Of a DNA stretch of 64,000 nucleotides, positions 12,365-24,145 are shown piece after piece (within the stretch, counting starts at the first letter, position 1; each line of letters starts with the position of its first letter). The position numbers and the translations under genes are program-made. Below the pieces are notes generated by a model. That model made no database searches, had not been told where the DNA came from, and saw only the letters and a program-made list of their open reading frames with translations. This stretch comes from Terfezia claveryi (lineage: Eukaryota; Ascomycota; Pezizomycetes; Pezizales; Pezizaceae), in assembly GCA_015179025.1 (NCBI GenBank), contig WHUX01000223.1:1-64000 (forward strand), given 5' to 3'.

Positions 12365-13095
12365 GGCATATATATATAAGTATCCGAAAGTACGAGTTTC
12401 TTGCATATATATATATAAGTCTCTAAAAGTATGAGTTTCTCACTTATATATATATAAGCCTGCAAATGTATAGATTTCTCACATATATATATATATATGT
12501 CCCAAAAGTATAAGTTTCTCGTATATATATATAAACCTGTGAATGTATGGATTTCTCATATATATATATATAAGTCTGCGAATATATAGATTTGTCACAT
12601 ATATATATAAATGTCTCCAATAGCATGAGTTTCTCCCACATATATATATATGTTTCCAAAAGCGCGAGTTTCTCATACATATATATATAAGTCTCCAAAA
12701 ACCTAAGTGTCTCGCACATATATATATAAGTCTCCAAAAGCATGAGTGTCTCATATATATATATATATAATCTTGCAAATATACGAGTTTCTTACAAATA
12801 TATATAGGCCTATGAATTTATGGATTTCTCGTATATATATATATAAGTCTGCGAATGCATGAATTTCTCGCATATATATATATATATCTCTAAAAGTACG
12901 AGTTTCTCCCACATGTATATATAAGTCTCCAAAAGCATAAGTTTCTCACATATATATATATATAAGCCCGCGAATGCATAGATTTCTCATATATATATAT
13001 ATATATAAGCCTACAAATGCATGGATTTATCGCATATATATAAATAAGCAGCGAGCACATAGGTTTCTTGCATATATATACTTATATAAGCCCGC
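12365..13095. repeat. Central AT-rich 40-bp minisatellite
   Basis: About 18 units, each a (TA)5-8 stretch followed by a 20-bp core. Two core types mix irregularly: one near TCTCCAAAAGCATGAGTTTC and one near CTGCGAATGCATGGATTTC. Unit length is about 38-42 bp. It fills the interval between the palindrome arms and gives false ORFs on the minus strand (12444-12778). Confidence 0.9.
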
Positions 13096-14787
13096 GCATG
13101 CATGAATTCCTATAGGATATATTACAAAGCATGAACTCTGCACATATCATAGTACTTGTCTCGTTTGTAGTACCATAACTACAATTTCCTAATATGACTA
13201 TTACTAGGCCAAGCATTGAGTAGTACAGTACCCACATGCGAAAGGGGGGCTAAGTACCATTGATTACTGTTGTGCTACTTCTCTTATTATCCACTATCTC
13301 ATTGTCTTCAGAACTTAGCAGTCGGCCTTGGCAACTATAGTTTTCCTGTATATATACTTCCCTTCCTCGTGCTTTTTCCTTTTGCTCAATATTTCCAGCA
13401 TATTTCAGTGAGTATTAGAGAGAGCATTAGGTATTAGAGTGAGACTTAGAGCGATGGATACAATGAGACTTAGAACAAAGCTTAGGCTAAGGGTTAGAGT
13501 GAGTGTTACTACATATATGTTCCGTATACATATCTATTGCTAAATACCTCTATGTATATAATAATTAGTGAATACAATAAATATTTCTACTATATGCATA
13601 TTTAAAGATTGCAAACTCGGCTACATAGCTGACTGGTGTAAGAACGTAGTAGATGCAAGCTGTAAGCAGGTTGTATTTATCTACCAAGTATGTCGGGACA
13701 AAGGTTGTATATATGCTTGCATCCCAGGTATGAGGGCAATATCTCAGTGTATCCTAGATGCAAGAGCAACTACCTAGCATTAGTATTGTATTCCAGATGA
13801 GGGGGCAATATTCCAGTGCATCCCAGATATGAGAGCAACTGCCTAGTATTAGTGTTGCATCCCAAGCATGTGAGGAATATCACAATGCATCCTAGATATG
13901 AGTGCAACTACCAAGAATTGGTATTGTGTCCCAAGCATATGAGCAACGTTCCAGTACATTAGGATGCTGGTATTCTTGTCCTGATTTTAAGTTATCGTCT
14001 TGTGCGTTATATGTATTTGATGTATAGGATATAAATATTATTTTTGCTGATATGTTGTATAGGAGCTGGAATGATATCCTATAATCTAGTAAGATAAAAA
14101 TTGACCTGCATTGCAGTAGTAACTAAGCTAGAGGTGGTAAGTACTAGCCTCTCCTATAGTATAGATATCTTTATACGTCAAGATACCCCTATTCCAGCTC
14201 CTATACAATATCCCCACACAATATCATTTATCATACAATTGCCTCTATAGTACAATATTGCATCATACCAACTAACCATATACAAGATGTACCTGTACTA
14301 CCTCACTATTATTACCATTTTTCTTATTATATTGTCGTTCCAAGTGGTTAAGACCACTACTACTACTATAACTATTACCACTCCCACTACTATTACTACT
14401 ACCACTACCACAACGAAAACAACAATCATAAATAAAACTACTACTACAACCAGCATTATTACATACCGAGATGCTAGTGCAACCCAGACTATCAATTTTA
14501 ATGCTGTTCTATAGTAATCAATAGATTCTCAAGTTCTGGTAGAGACTAAGGCAGAATGGATATTGCAATACTGCAGTAAGCAGTCCAAGTATTAACTGGC
14601 TTTCCATTAGCTTTGCACTGGCAGTGAACTTCCCTCTCTATTCTTAACAAAGGGGAGAGTTAGGTAGAATAAGCATTAGAGTGACTCCGATTTGGAGTTA
14701 ATTACAGAGTCTACTGATTTGGGACTAATAATACCCAATTCAGCATGTTCGTGAGGAGCTTGGAATTTGATGTGGTAGAGAATTTTT

Positions 14788-14789
14788 AT

Positions 14790-14826
<37 letters not shown>

Positions 14827-14870
14827 GAAATAAAAAAGGAAAAAAAAAAAGGAAAAAAAAAAAGGAGAGA
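14788..14870. repeat. Oligo-A tract, right arm
   Basis: Mirror of the left-arm T tract; A-runs are broken by single G residues. Confidence 0.85.
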
Positions 14871-14949
14871 GCTGGTGGGCCTGAAACATATTGATTCAGG
14901 TCCGCAAGCAAATAAGTTTTAGATCTCAGAAACAGATATTACCTTTAAG

Positions 14950-15470
14950 TTCACATGGCTAGTAAGGGCTGGCAGGGCTAGCAGAGGAGCTAGTGGGAGA
15001 AGCACAAGGCTTACGGGGTTGGTAGGACTAGTAGGGTTGGCAGAGCTAGTAGAGGAACTGGCGGGGGGAGGGCAGGGCTGGCAGAGCTTGTGGGGATGGT
15101 GGAGGAGCTGGCGGAGGAGCTAGCAGAGGAGCTGGCAGAGAAGCTAGTAGAAGAACTGGTAGAGAAGCTGGTAGAGGAGCTGGTAGAGGAACTGGCGGGA
15201 GGAGGGCAGAGCTGGTAGGGCTGGTAGACCTGGCAGAAGAGCTGGTAGTGTTGGCAGAGCTGGCAGAGGAGCTGGCAGGGGGAAGAGAGGCTGGCAGGGT
15301 TGGCAGAGCTAGCAGGTAGGGAGGGCTGGCCTAGCAGAGAGGGCTAGTAGGTAGGGCTGGTGGGAAGGGCGAGGTTGGGTGGGAGGGCTGGTAGAGAGAG
15401 AGCTAAGGGAGGGGTAGGGTTAGAGGGGAGGGTTGAGGGGGGGGAGGGGTTGAAAGAAAGGGCTGTAGTG
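14950..15470. repeat. G-rich minisatellite, right arm
   Basis: Units such as GGAGCTGGCAGAGGAGCTAG mirror the left-arm CTAGCTCC tract. The strand is purine-rich and guanine-rich, a composition that can form triplex or quadruplex structures in principle; that property is inference. Confidence 0.8.
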
Positions 15471-16529
15471 GGAAGAGTTATGAGAGGGTTTTTTCTTTAT
15501 ATACTTATGTTTGTTTTGTGTTACTTTTCCCTATCTTTCCTCTTATATATCATGACTGGCCAGACTCTTTGGGTGATAAAAGTAAGTACCTCACTCCTTA
15601 TACCTTTATTGCTATTAATGCTAACTAACCTACATATCACATAGGCAGTGGCAGTAGAGAACTTTAGATTATTAGGGTAGAGTATTAGCAGAATGTAGTC
15701 TGATTAGCAGAATAGTAGTATTTGTATCTATTATCTATATACAAAATAAACAATATAGAAATTTATAATAAGTGCATATATAATATGTTTGAGAAGTACA
15801 ACTAGCTGCTTTGTAGAATTGATAAGCTTTTTTCTTGACAAGCACATGTAAGTGGTTTAAATTTAAAGTCACTAGTTCTAGTATAGTACTCCATAATGCT
15901 TGGGCTATATCAAGCCTAAACTCCTTATGTGATATAGAAGAATTATACATATAATACAATATATAGCTGTTCATAAGTATTGTATCTAATAGCTAATAAA
16001 AAAGTGGTAGCCATGAACAATGACTTATTAGCTATATATGGTAGTATGATTGCAACTGATCAGCAATATCCTACCCCCCTATATGATTGTTAAAATCATT
16101 AATCATAAGAGGGATTGTAAGAAGCTTCCGCACATTAGTACCAAATACCTCACTAATAGCAGGAATACCTTTTTTAAGTCTTTTCTGATTTATAACTACA
16201 CTATCATTAAGGTTATAAAATATAGTCATAAGGAAAACCCCAGCATTATCCTGCTATCATATATATAAACATTATCTCTAGGAATAGAGCCTAAGTCACC
16301 CTACTCAAAATCCTTACTCCTATCCTTATATACTTGTAGTTCAACTAGAAGCTAAACTTTACATGCAGTACTACAAGCACTAATACCTAACTCTCGAAAA
16401 GTTGCAAATAATGTAGTATTACTGAAGTAACTGTCAAAATATATACTATATTGGTACTTGTGGTATAGCAATAGCTTTGCTAGTTGCAAGCATATTATAA
16501 ATATTGGAGTAAGATCCCAGATTGGGGGA

Positions 16530-16960
16530 GGTATTAGTGGAGGCATTAGTGAAGGCATTGGTTAAGGCATTGCTAAACCTAGCTGAAGCATTGGCAGGGG
16601 CAGCTAAAGTATTGGCAGGGGTAGTAGAGGCATTAGCTGCAAAGGCAGTAGAGGTATTAGTAAAGGTAGGGAGGAAGCATTGGTGTCGGAGGTAACGGAA
16701 GTAGAGGAAGAGTCAGTAGGGGTAGTGAGGGTAGTGATGGCATTGGCAGCAGAGGCAGCAGAGGTAGCGGAGGCAGTAGAGGTAGTAGAGGTAATAGAGG
16801 CAGCAGAGGCAGCAGAGGTAGCAGAGGTAGTAGAGGCATTGGCAGTAGAGGCAGCAGAGATATTGGCAGTGGAGGCAGTAAAAGTATTGGCGATGGAGGC
16901 AGCAGAGGTAGTAGAGGTATTAGTAGTAGACTCAGTTCCAATAGTACCAGAAGGTCCATT
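16530..16960. repeat. Expanded GGCAGCAGAGGTAG tract, right arm only
   Basis: About 430 bp of imperfect 6- and 18-bp units (GTAGAGGCAGCAGAGG). The matching left-arm position (9010-9065) has only about 55 bp of the inverse units (CTACTAATGCCT). This is the largest length difference between arms. Confidence 0.75.
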
Positions 16961-17179
16961 AACTCTGGAGTAGAATTCAAAGCCATATATGTAGCCATAA
17001 TTACATATAGCAAATATTTTATACCCCTTATTAATTGGCTTATTTGGTATTTTTAATGAGTACTTTAAGTACCCTGTAAACTATACCATCATCTTATCAA
17101 TTGCATAACTACTTGACGGTATATATGCTAATCTAAAGGAATTCACTAGTATAGATGCTACCAGTTTAAGCTTCTCAAA

Positions 17180-17455
17180 CCATACTGGTGCTGCTAGTGA
17201 TACTGGTATGGCTAGTGATGCTGGCGCTGGTGCTACTAGCACTGGTACTGCTACTGGTGATGCTGGCACTACTGGCGATGGTGGCACTACTGGCAATGCT
17301 GGCGCTGCTAGTGATGCTGGTGCTGCTGGTGATGCTGGCCCTGCTGGTGATATTGGTACTACTGGTGAGGCTGGTGCTGCTGGCGATGCTAGCGCTACTG
17401 GCAATGTTGGCACTACTTATAATGCTGGTGCTGGTGCATTTACTGGCATTGATAT
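17180..17455. repeat. GCTGGTGATGCTGGC tract, right arm
   Basis: Inverse counterpart of 8540-8760: imperfect GCTGGCGATGCTGG-type units, about 270 bp long. Open frames on both strands arise from its composition. Confidence 0.75.
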
Positions 17456-17541
17456 ATAAATATATCAATGAATTTGCTGAAATTAGGTCAATCCTATTGC
17501 ATCTATAGGCTTTTACCATGTGCGTTCTACTTGGCAGTAGT

Positions 17542-18165
17542 TGTTACAGGAGGGCTGTAACTACGAATATACAAGTCAGTGGTGAAGGTATAAAGAGGTT
17601 ATCAGTAATAAATCACAAGTATCAACGCAGTAACAACTCGGGTGTAAAGCGAACTCGATAAAAGTAAAGCTATATGTAGACTTAGAACACCTCTTAGGTC
17701 TTATTGTATTAACTATGTAAAAGCGGTAGTTTATATAGAAGCGTTAATCTAATAACTCATTATTAGATCTGACGACACTTCTCTTAATAGCTTAGTAGAA
17801 CTGACATCAGATGGTTGCCTAGAATAGGAAGATGCTTTCTATTTAGGAACCCTGCAGTCTGACATACATTGATTAGGCAGCCTGAACTTTAACGCATTGC
17901 AGTCAGGCTATCATACAGAAGATAAACTTGCATACAACGAATAACAATATAGAATAACAAATATAAGAACTTAATAGATATCTATAGAAGAGAGTACATA
18001 TATGAGAACGCATTCAGAGGTCACACGCTTCCTTGCTCCAATACCCATCCATTCTGGACACAATACCTGCATCTGTATAGTTGATCAGGCCATAGCAGTT
18101 AGCAGCCATAATTAGGTATTGGGATATTCCCTGTTGAGAGTAGGTCTCTTACTTGAGCCATAACA
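17542..18165 (-). repeat. 3' LTR of the chromovirus
   Basis: In element orientation it begins TGTTATGGCTCAAGTAAG and ends CCCTCCTGTAACA. It matches 23522-24145 with scattered substitutions and no visible indel; both LTRs are 624 bp. Confidence 0.92.
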
Positions 18166-18457
18166 TTACTCCCTGTTTCGAGGCAGCTGTCCTCAGCTGA
18201 ATACAAGTCTTTCCGACCCTGAAGAAGACAAGTATTTAGTAATAACTCAGGTAACCATGGTGACATAGGTACTGACCATTTCGACCAATACCCCTATCCC
18301 ATTCAAGGGTGCCACAAGACCGGTGTGCCTACACATACATGCCATGGCCGTTAAAAACCAAACCTCTCACCAAAAAACCCACAGGAAAAAGGTGATGAGT
18401 AGGAGGGTAAAAGGTACCATGTCTTCATCCATGAAACACTGGACATAAGTCCAAACT

Positions 18458-18670
18458 TCAGACGTCTCTTTCATTACATGGCTTATTAGGGAACTTCTCT
18501 CGATACTCTCTGAGCTTTTCTAGACAGTTATCCAACTTGTCAAAGGTCTTCCAAGTGTCTTCAAACTCTGTATATCCTTCCCAACGCACCCTATACTTGA
18601 CTATTCCTCTATTCTTGCGGGAGTCCACAATGGATTCGACTTCGAAGATATCTGGTTCATCTTCATCCAT
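18458..18670 (-). pseudogene. Chromodomain at the C-terminus of the chromovirus pol
   Basis: A 70-residue frame reads FEVESIVDSRK, KYRVRWEGY, EDTWKTFDKL, and ends in FPNKP. The pattern of an aromatic residue before VRWEGY and ED-W after it is the chromodomain signature. In chromoviruses this domain follows the integrase and can direct insertion to modified histones (family knowledge). The acidic start MDEDEPDIF joins it to the integrase C-terminal region upstream (minus), from which it is separated by a frame break at about 18670-18690. Confidence 0.85.
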
Positions 18671-18699
18671 ATCTTGTGGGTCGTCTCATCATCTGAATG

Positions 18700-19651
18700 G
18701 CTTCAGGAGGGTAACATAAACAACATTGTGCTATCGTGTGCCTTGTAGAACTTCGAGCCTGTATGTATATGAACCGATAGCTTCAATAACCTTGTAGGGC
18801 CCTATCCACTTGCTGGTAAGGGAATGGTTGTTCCTAGCTCGTATCTGTAGGTTCCGGTGGTCAACTAATACCCAGTCGTCAATAGCAAACCTGCATATCT
18901 TCTCGAAGTATATAACACTTCTTTTATAGTTGATTTACTTAAGAGTATCGTAAATTTGGTTATGTACAGTTGTCATTCAGTCTAGCCATTCTTCTGCGGC
19001 GGGAGAGGAGAATTCATAGTCGTCTGAAAGGTGAATGGTGTGAGGGTCGAAGCTGTACAAACTTCGGTAAGGGGAGTACTTATGGGTAGAGTGGGCGGCA
19101 GTATTATAGGCAAACTTGGCTAAGAGTAGCCATCATTTCCAATAAGCTTGCCTATCGTGACAGTAGATATGGAGGTACTGCTTAAGTGTTTGGACTGCTC
19201 GTTCAGCAAGTCCATCGGCCTGAGGGTGATAGGCAGTGGAGAGGTGGAGAGTTATATTGAGCTTCTGGTTAAGCTCCTTGAGGAATCTGGAAGCAAACTA
19301 TGGACCGCAGTCAGAGATGATATGTCGGGGAAGGCTATAGAGTCTCCATATCTCGTTAATATAGTTATTAGCACCATCGAATACTGTCCATGTAGTTTTT
19401 GCCGAAATATAGTGTTGTACTTTCATAAACCGGTCCGTGATAATGAGTATTGCATTGAAACCTTCTGACTCTGGTAGCTCACCAACGAAGTCCATAGCTA
19501 TTTCCTCAAATGGTCGTTCCCCAGTTGGCATTGGTACCAACTTCGTTTGCCTGCTATGCCTATCTGCCTTTGCTTTCTGACACTTAGTACATCCTGCCAC
19601 ATAGTTCGCTATATCTTCCTGCCACTTATCCCATGTAAAGTTCCTTGACAC
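18700..19651 (-). pseudogene. Chromovirus integrase
   Basis: The 117-residue frame at 19651-19298 shows the end of the HHCC zinc domain (CTKCQKAKADRH), the linker, then the catalytic core: AMDFVGELPES (first Asp), ILIITDRFMK, and the region just before the second Asp, IISDCGP, where a stop interrupts the frame. The rest of the core and the GPY/F-type C-terminal region must lie in 19297-18700 through several stops. Insertion of element cDNA is the family role; this copy is broken. Confidence 0.75.
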
Positions 19652-19699
19652 TAGCTTTTAAATACGATGTCTTCTCCAATGTCCTGCCACTTAACTATC

Positions 19700-20695
19700 A
19701 TAGTGCTGTCTTAGCACTTCCAACTTAAACTCGGGGGGTACCACCTATAGTCCATCTTTCTTCTGCTATCCGGCCACATCTATTCCTTCCACTTTAACAT
19801 CTTCGGCTTCCTTTTCATCCTCTTCCCCAAGTACCATTAGCTGTCTATCTTCGAAAAATCTAGCATCCATGCCTGATTTCTCTTCCCCTAAACATCTAGA
19901 CAGGCTATCAGGCTTACCCATCTTCGAACCGGGTCTGTAGTGAATGTAGTAGATGAATTCGGACATGCGGAGGTACCAGGTGGCTTGACGAGAGTTGAGC
20001 TTCTGCTTGATATTGAAATATTGTAACCCTTGGTGGTCTGTATAGATGTTCACTGGAACGCCAACCAACCAATCTTACCACTTCCGGAAGCAATCCACGA
20101 TTGCAAACAACTCTTTATCGTGGATAGGCCAGTTGCGTTGAGCTACGGAGAGGGTTTTGGCATGGTATTCAACAGGATGAATCTGTTTTCATCTATTGAA
20201 AACATGGTATTAAGAGAGGATACCAGCAATAGCTTGATTACTAGCATCAGTTTCTATGATTGTCTCAAGTTATCTGTCAAACTGTGTGAGGATAGGGGCG
20301 GTGACGAATTGTTCTCGGAGGTCATTAAAGGCTTGCTGTTGTTCGTGTCCCCAACTGAAAGGAACATCCTTTGTCAAGTCAATTAAGGGGCGTGCCTTTG
20401 CACTATAGTTGGCAATGAATCAACTATAGTAGTTAGCGAAGCCTAGAAATACTTGAACCTCTTTCTTCTTGGTAGGAATAGGCCACTTGGATATAGTTTC
20501 AAGCTTGGAGGGATCCATTTGGACATGTTGACCATTAATAATATGACTGAGGAATAAGGTCTCTTGGACATGGAACTCAGACTTCATAAGGTTAATGGCT
20601 AACCCATGTTGGATGTATTGCTGAAGAACTTTTTCAACTATTTGTTGATGTTCTTCCTCGGTCTCACCTCCGTAGATGAGTATGTCATCCAAGTA
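19700..20695 (-). pseudogene. Chromovirus RT palm, connection and RNase H
   Basis: The catalytic box YLDDILIYG begins at 20695. It is followed by HVQETLFLSHIING, FLGFANYYS and a stop at 20422. The RNase H follows in other frames; its end at 20068-19766 keeps NIYTDHQGLQYF, ATWYLRMSEFIYYIHYRPGSKMGKPDSLSR. The last part is the standard RNase H exit (IxYRPGxxNxxADxLSR). Stops at 20696 and 20420 look like C-to-T and G-to-A changes. Confidence 0.82.
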
Positions 20696-21418
20696 CTAGA
20701 TACATCTTTCCATATCCTTGAAGATCATATTCATCATCTCTTGAAAGATAGCGGGGGCATTGGTCAACCCAAATAGCATCACGGTATACTCAAACAGTCC
20801 CTTCTTTGTCCTAAACGCTGTCTTCCATTCGTCTTCTGATGCAATCCTGATGAGGTTATACACATTCTTAAGGTCCAATCGGGTGAACCATTTACCTCCA
20901 CGAGTTCTATCGAGCAACTCTGAGATAAGAGGAAGTGGGTATTTGTTTAGTACTGTGAGATGGTTAAGGGCTCGGTAATCGACACATAGCCTTAAGGATC
21001 CGTTTTTCTTTCGAACAAATAGGATAGGAGCACCGGCAGAGGAGCGTGATTGTCGGACTTTGGTAGTAGGAAGGTTCTCATCAAGGTACTTCTGGAGTAC
21101 TTCGTCTTCTTCCCATGTGGTCTTATAGATAGCCCCGAATGGTATCTTTACGGTTGGGTCTTGGAGAGGGATTTCGTAGTCCCATGGCTTGTATTCAGGG
21201 AGTCTAGCTACCTGTTTTGTAGTAAAGCAATGTGCATAATGAGAGTATCGTTCGCGTGCGTCAATAATAAGCACAATCTCGCCATCCTCTAGTGGCTCTT
21301 CAACTTCAAGAACAGAAATAGTAGGAATCCATCTAACAGAACACGGAATAATCAAACCTGTAGAGACCTGTCTCAGGCACCTGTCCTGAGTATCCACCAA
21401 AAATCCATTCTCTTCCAA
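20696..21418 (-). pseudogene. Chromovirus protease-RT N-terminal part
   Basis: A 240-residue frame holds the protease-RT linker, AGAPILFVRKKNGSLRLCVDY (fingers), LLDRTRGGKWFTRLDLKNVY (first catalytic Asp), and FGLTNAPAIFQEMMN, stopping one codon before YLDD. The aspartic protease should lie at 21420-21720: the 81-residue frame 21664-21419 begins VDCEASAPVV where an active-site DSGA is expected, so the key motif seems altered. Confidence 0.85.
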
Positions 21419-21799
21419 CTAAGACAAACCCAAAATAACATCCTTCTTCCCAATATCCAAAACTTCGGCATCCATCTTGAACTTACCCAAAAAACAAGAA
21501 GAGGAATCCAACATATCAAACCTAGTATTAACCACATATTTTCCTCCAGAAATTCGAGATCCATCTCCTTGCCTAACTCTAACTTCCTTAGCTCTTTTCC
21601 AAATTCCCAACTTAACTGCCAATCTTTTTCCAACGACTGGAGCACTAGCTTCACAGTCTACCACTGCTTTAACTTCTTCCCCAGCGATGAGAATTCGGAC
21701 CGTCAGGAGAGGAGAATGTTTAGGAGTACATCTGATTGTAGGTGAAGTACTCCTTACTCGTTTCCCAATTCTTCTTCCTCAGAGCCAAGCTCTGTGATC

Positions 21800-23500
21800 C
21801 GAAGCTATCCTTTATCGGTTCGAGCCTTTTTATTGGTAGGTACTAATGCCTAGCTAGTACTGGTGGTATTTTTTGGCTTAGTAGTAGGTTCAGTAGCGAC
21901 TTTTCCATGCCTACACTCAGCCGCTCGATAGCCAGTATATCTACAAGACAAGCATCTTCCTTCTCACATTCTTGCATCTCGTATTGCTTCAGAGATTTGT
22001 ACATCCCTTGTACTTGCTCTATTACTGGAGAGTACTCTACTCCGAGGTTGTATTCGTTCCTCAAATGTACGCTTCTTTGATACTGGTTGGGTTGGAAGAG
22101 GATTGCGGTTGCGGCTTTGAAATTCAGTACCAATGACATCCATCTTGATGAGTTTTTGTCTCTAGAGAATAGGTTGTTATCGGAGCTGCTCGTAGTGAGC
22201 TATGGATATACGGAGGTTATGAGGAAGGTTAGAGATAATTATGTTAATTATCTGGGCATCAGGGATCTTAGCATAGGTATTAAGTCGGTTGATTTCCGTA
22301 AGATAATCAATGATAGATCCTGTCTTTTTTAGCTGCGTTATCTCTTGATATGATTGGTCTCCCTAATAATGATCCCCATAGTATATCTTCATAGCCTTCT
22401 TCACCTCGTCCCATGTAGTGTAACTTATTCCATTAGCCTTCCACCAATCCAATACCTTCCCTTCCAAACATAAACCAATATATGCGAGCTTCTGACTTTC
22501 ATTTCGAGTAAGGGTAATAAGGAAGTAATCATCTATCTGAAGGATCCAGCCTTCTAACTATACTCGTTCACCCTTAAACTTCGTAGGAGGAGGTGCTTTT
22601 CCTGCAACTTGTACTGATAGTACTGGTGGTTGTGGTGGAGTAGGATCTCGTAGTGGTCCTACTGGTGGAACTTTTGGTGGTCATGGTAGGGGGTTCCCTG
22701 CTGCTTGTTCCAACCATTCTGTAAAGCCATTGTGTGGTGGGATGGGTCGTGGTGCTAGTACCCGTCCTTCTAGCTGAGTGAGCTGATTCTCTATCTCATC
22801 GAACCGGTTCTCTATTGTTCCAAATCATCGATTATAGTGAAGATAGTGTTGCTTGGCTTGATTTCTTAGCCATCCGATATTGTGGTGGACAATTTTGAAT
22901 TCATCAGCTTGAGTATTTTGTCTTTTAAGGATTAAATCCTGTATTTGAGTGAGTGCAGCACTAGTATCACTTGATAACTTAGCTTGTCCCGTAGTAGCAG
23001 CATTGGCTGTATTCTGGACATTGGCTGCTATTCACTGAATAAAGGTGGAATTGGATTGTTATGCTACCTGAAGCTTGCGGACTTCTCGTAAGGCTGCTTC
23101 TTTATCTTCCTCTAGCTGTTTGAGGAGCTTCATAGTTGCAGAGGAATCTGGTGCTGGTGTTCGGCAATGAAACGCTGGTTGCTTGCCTTTTTATGATAGT
23201 CCTGGCTGTGTAGAACTCGAAAATAGTGGTGGTGGCACTGATAGTACAACTGATCGAATAATGGGCTCTTCTGACGAAGTAGATATAGATACTGGTGGTT
23301 CAATCTGATGAGGTCCCCATGCATTTTGTGCTTAAAATGGACTTTGAATAGATGTGTATTCTCACTGAATAAATTCTTCAGCCTATTGTTGGGCTCGAGC
23401 GACACTATTATTATCATTATTAGCCATGTGGTCGTCAGACCCAGTACCAAGTAGTCCTCTAAGTATAGACATATTAGTGTCGGAGGTAGTGTCTATACGG
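21800..23500 (-). pseudogene. Chromovirus gag
   Basis: Gag starts near the 5' LTR at about 23480 (MSILRGLLGTGSDDHMANND in the minus frames) and runs to about 21840. Frames include 23450-23130 and 22139-21843, the latter holding a zinc-knuckle-like CRYTGYRAAEC stretch in one frame. Several stops interrupt it. The structural role is known from the family. Confidence 0.65.
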
Positions 23501-23521
23501 TATTATAAACAAGCGGTGTAA

Positions 23522-24145
23522 TGTTATAGGCGGGCTGTAACTACGAATATACAAGTTGGTGGTGAAGGTATAAAGAGGTTATCGGTAATAAATTACAAGT
23601 ATAAACACAGTAACAACTCGGGTGTAAAGCGGACTCGATAAGAGTAAAGCTATGTGTAGACTTAGAACACCACTTAGGTCTTATTGTATTAACTATATAA
23701 AAGCGGTAGCTTATATAGAAGCGTTGATCTGATAACTCATTATCAGATCTGACGACACTTCCCTTAACAGCTTAGTAGAACTGACATCAGATGGTTGCCT
23801 AGAATAGGAAGATGCTTCCTATTTAGGAACCCTGCAGTCTGACATACATTGATTAGGCAGCCTGAACTTTAACACATTGCAGTCAGACTATCATACAGAA
23901 GATAAACTTGCATACAACGAATAACAATATAGAATAACGAACATAAGAACTTAATAGATATCTATAGAAGAGAGTACATATATAAGAACACATTCAGAGG
24001 TCACACACTTCCTTACTCCAATACCCGTCAATTCTGGACACATTACCTACATCTGTATGGTTGATCAAGCCATAGCAGTTAGCAGCCATAATTAGGTATT
24101 GGGATATTCCCTGTTGAGGGTAGGTCTCTTACCTGAGCCATAATA
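23522..24145 (-). repeat. 5' LTR of the chromovirus
   Basis: In element orientation it begins TATTATGGCTCAGGTAAG (the expected TG is now TA) and ends CCGCCTATAACA. It is followed by TTACACCGC rather than a TGG-type tRNA primer site, so priming may be unusual (for example self-priming, as in Tf1/sushi elements); that is inference. Confidence 0.92.

Larger units (their letters stand above)
13100..17541 (-). repeat. Right arm of the palindrome, inner part
   Basis: Inverse copy of about 8475-12358. It is continuous from the central minisatellite to the chromovirus insertion point at 17541. Notable expansions relative to the left arm are the GGCAGCAGAGG tract (16530-16960) and the 80-bp repeats. 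Confidence 0.85.
15735..17541 (-). pseudogene. piggyBac-like transposase, right arm, 3' part
   Basis: Minus-strand counterpart of the left-arm transposase, cut by the chromovirus after the N-terminal domain. The readable core includes the Asp-containing AIDKMMV region near 17090 (DEMM in the left arm), the NKPINKGYKIF segment near 17030, then an expanded low-complexity insert at 16960-16530. The C-terminal ORF at 15974-15735 (79 residues) has NSYILY, SHKEFRLDIAQALW and a cysteine-rich tail (CTSQTYYICTYYKFLYCLFC). The first part of the same gene resumes at 24146-24676. Stops and the LTR insertion make it dead. Between the arms, the Glu after the catalytic Asp is replaced by Lys here. Confidence 0.75.
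17542..24145 (-). mobile_element. Complete Ty3/gypsy chromovirus (6604 bp), mutated
   Basis: Two 624-bp LTRs (17542-18165 and 23522-24145) flank gag, RT, RNase H, integrase and a chromodomain, all on the minus strand. The 5-bp direct repeat GTAGT lies on both sides (17537-17541 and 24146-24150). The insertion splits the right arm of the palindrome: joining 17541 to 24151 recreates the inverse of the left arm at 8445-8475. Nonsense codons include a TAG immediately before YLDD (20698-20696; expected Gln) and a TGA after ANYYS (20422-20420; expected Trp). Both are transitions. Coding potential is otherwise well kept, so this copy is younger than the two gypsy copies at the left end. Confidence 0.92.

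Noticed and set aside
12444..12778. Two overlapping minus-strand ORFs with YIYM repeats
   Set aside because: They are translations of the AT-rich minisatellite, not genes.
16657..17013. Leucine/proline-rich and valine/glutamate-rich ORFs on both strands
   Set aside because: Both arise from the GGCAGCAGAGG repeat tract in the transposase pseudogene.
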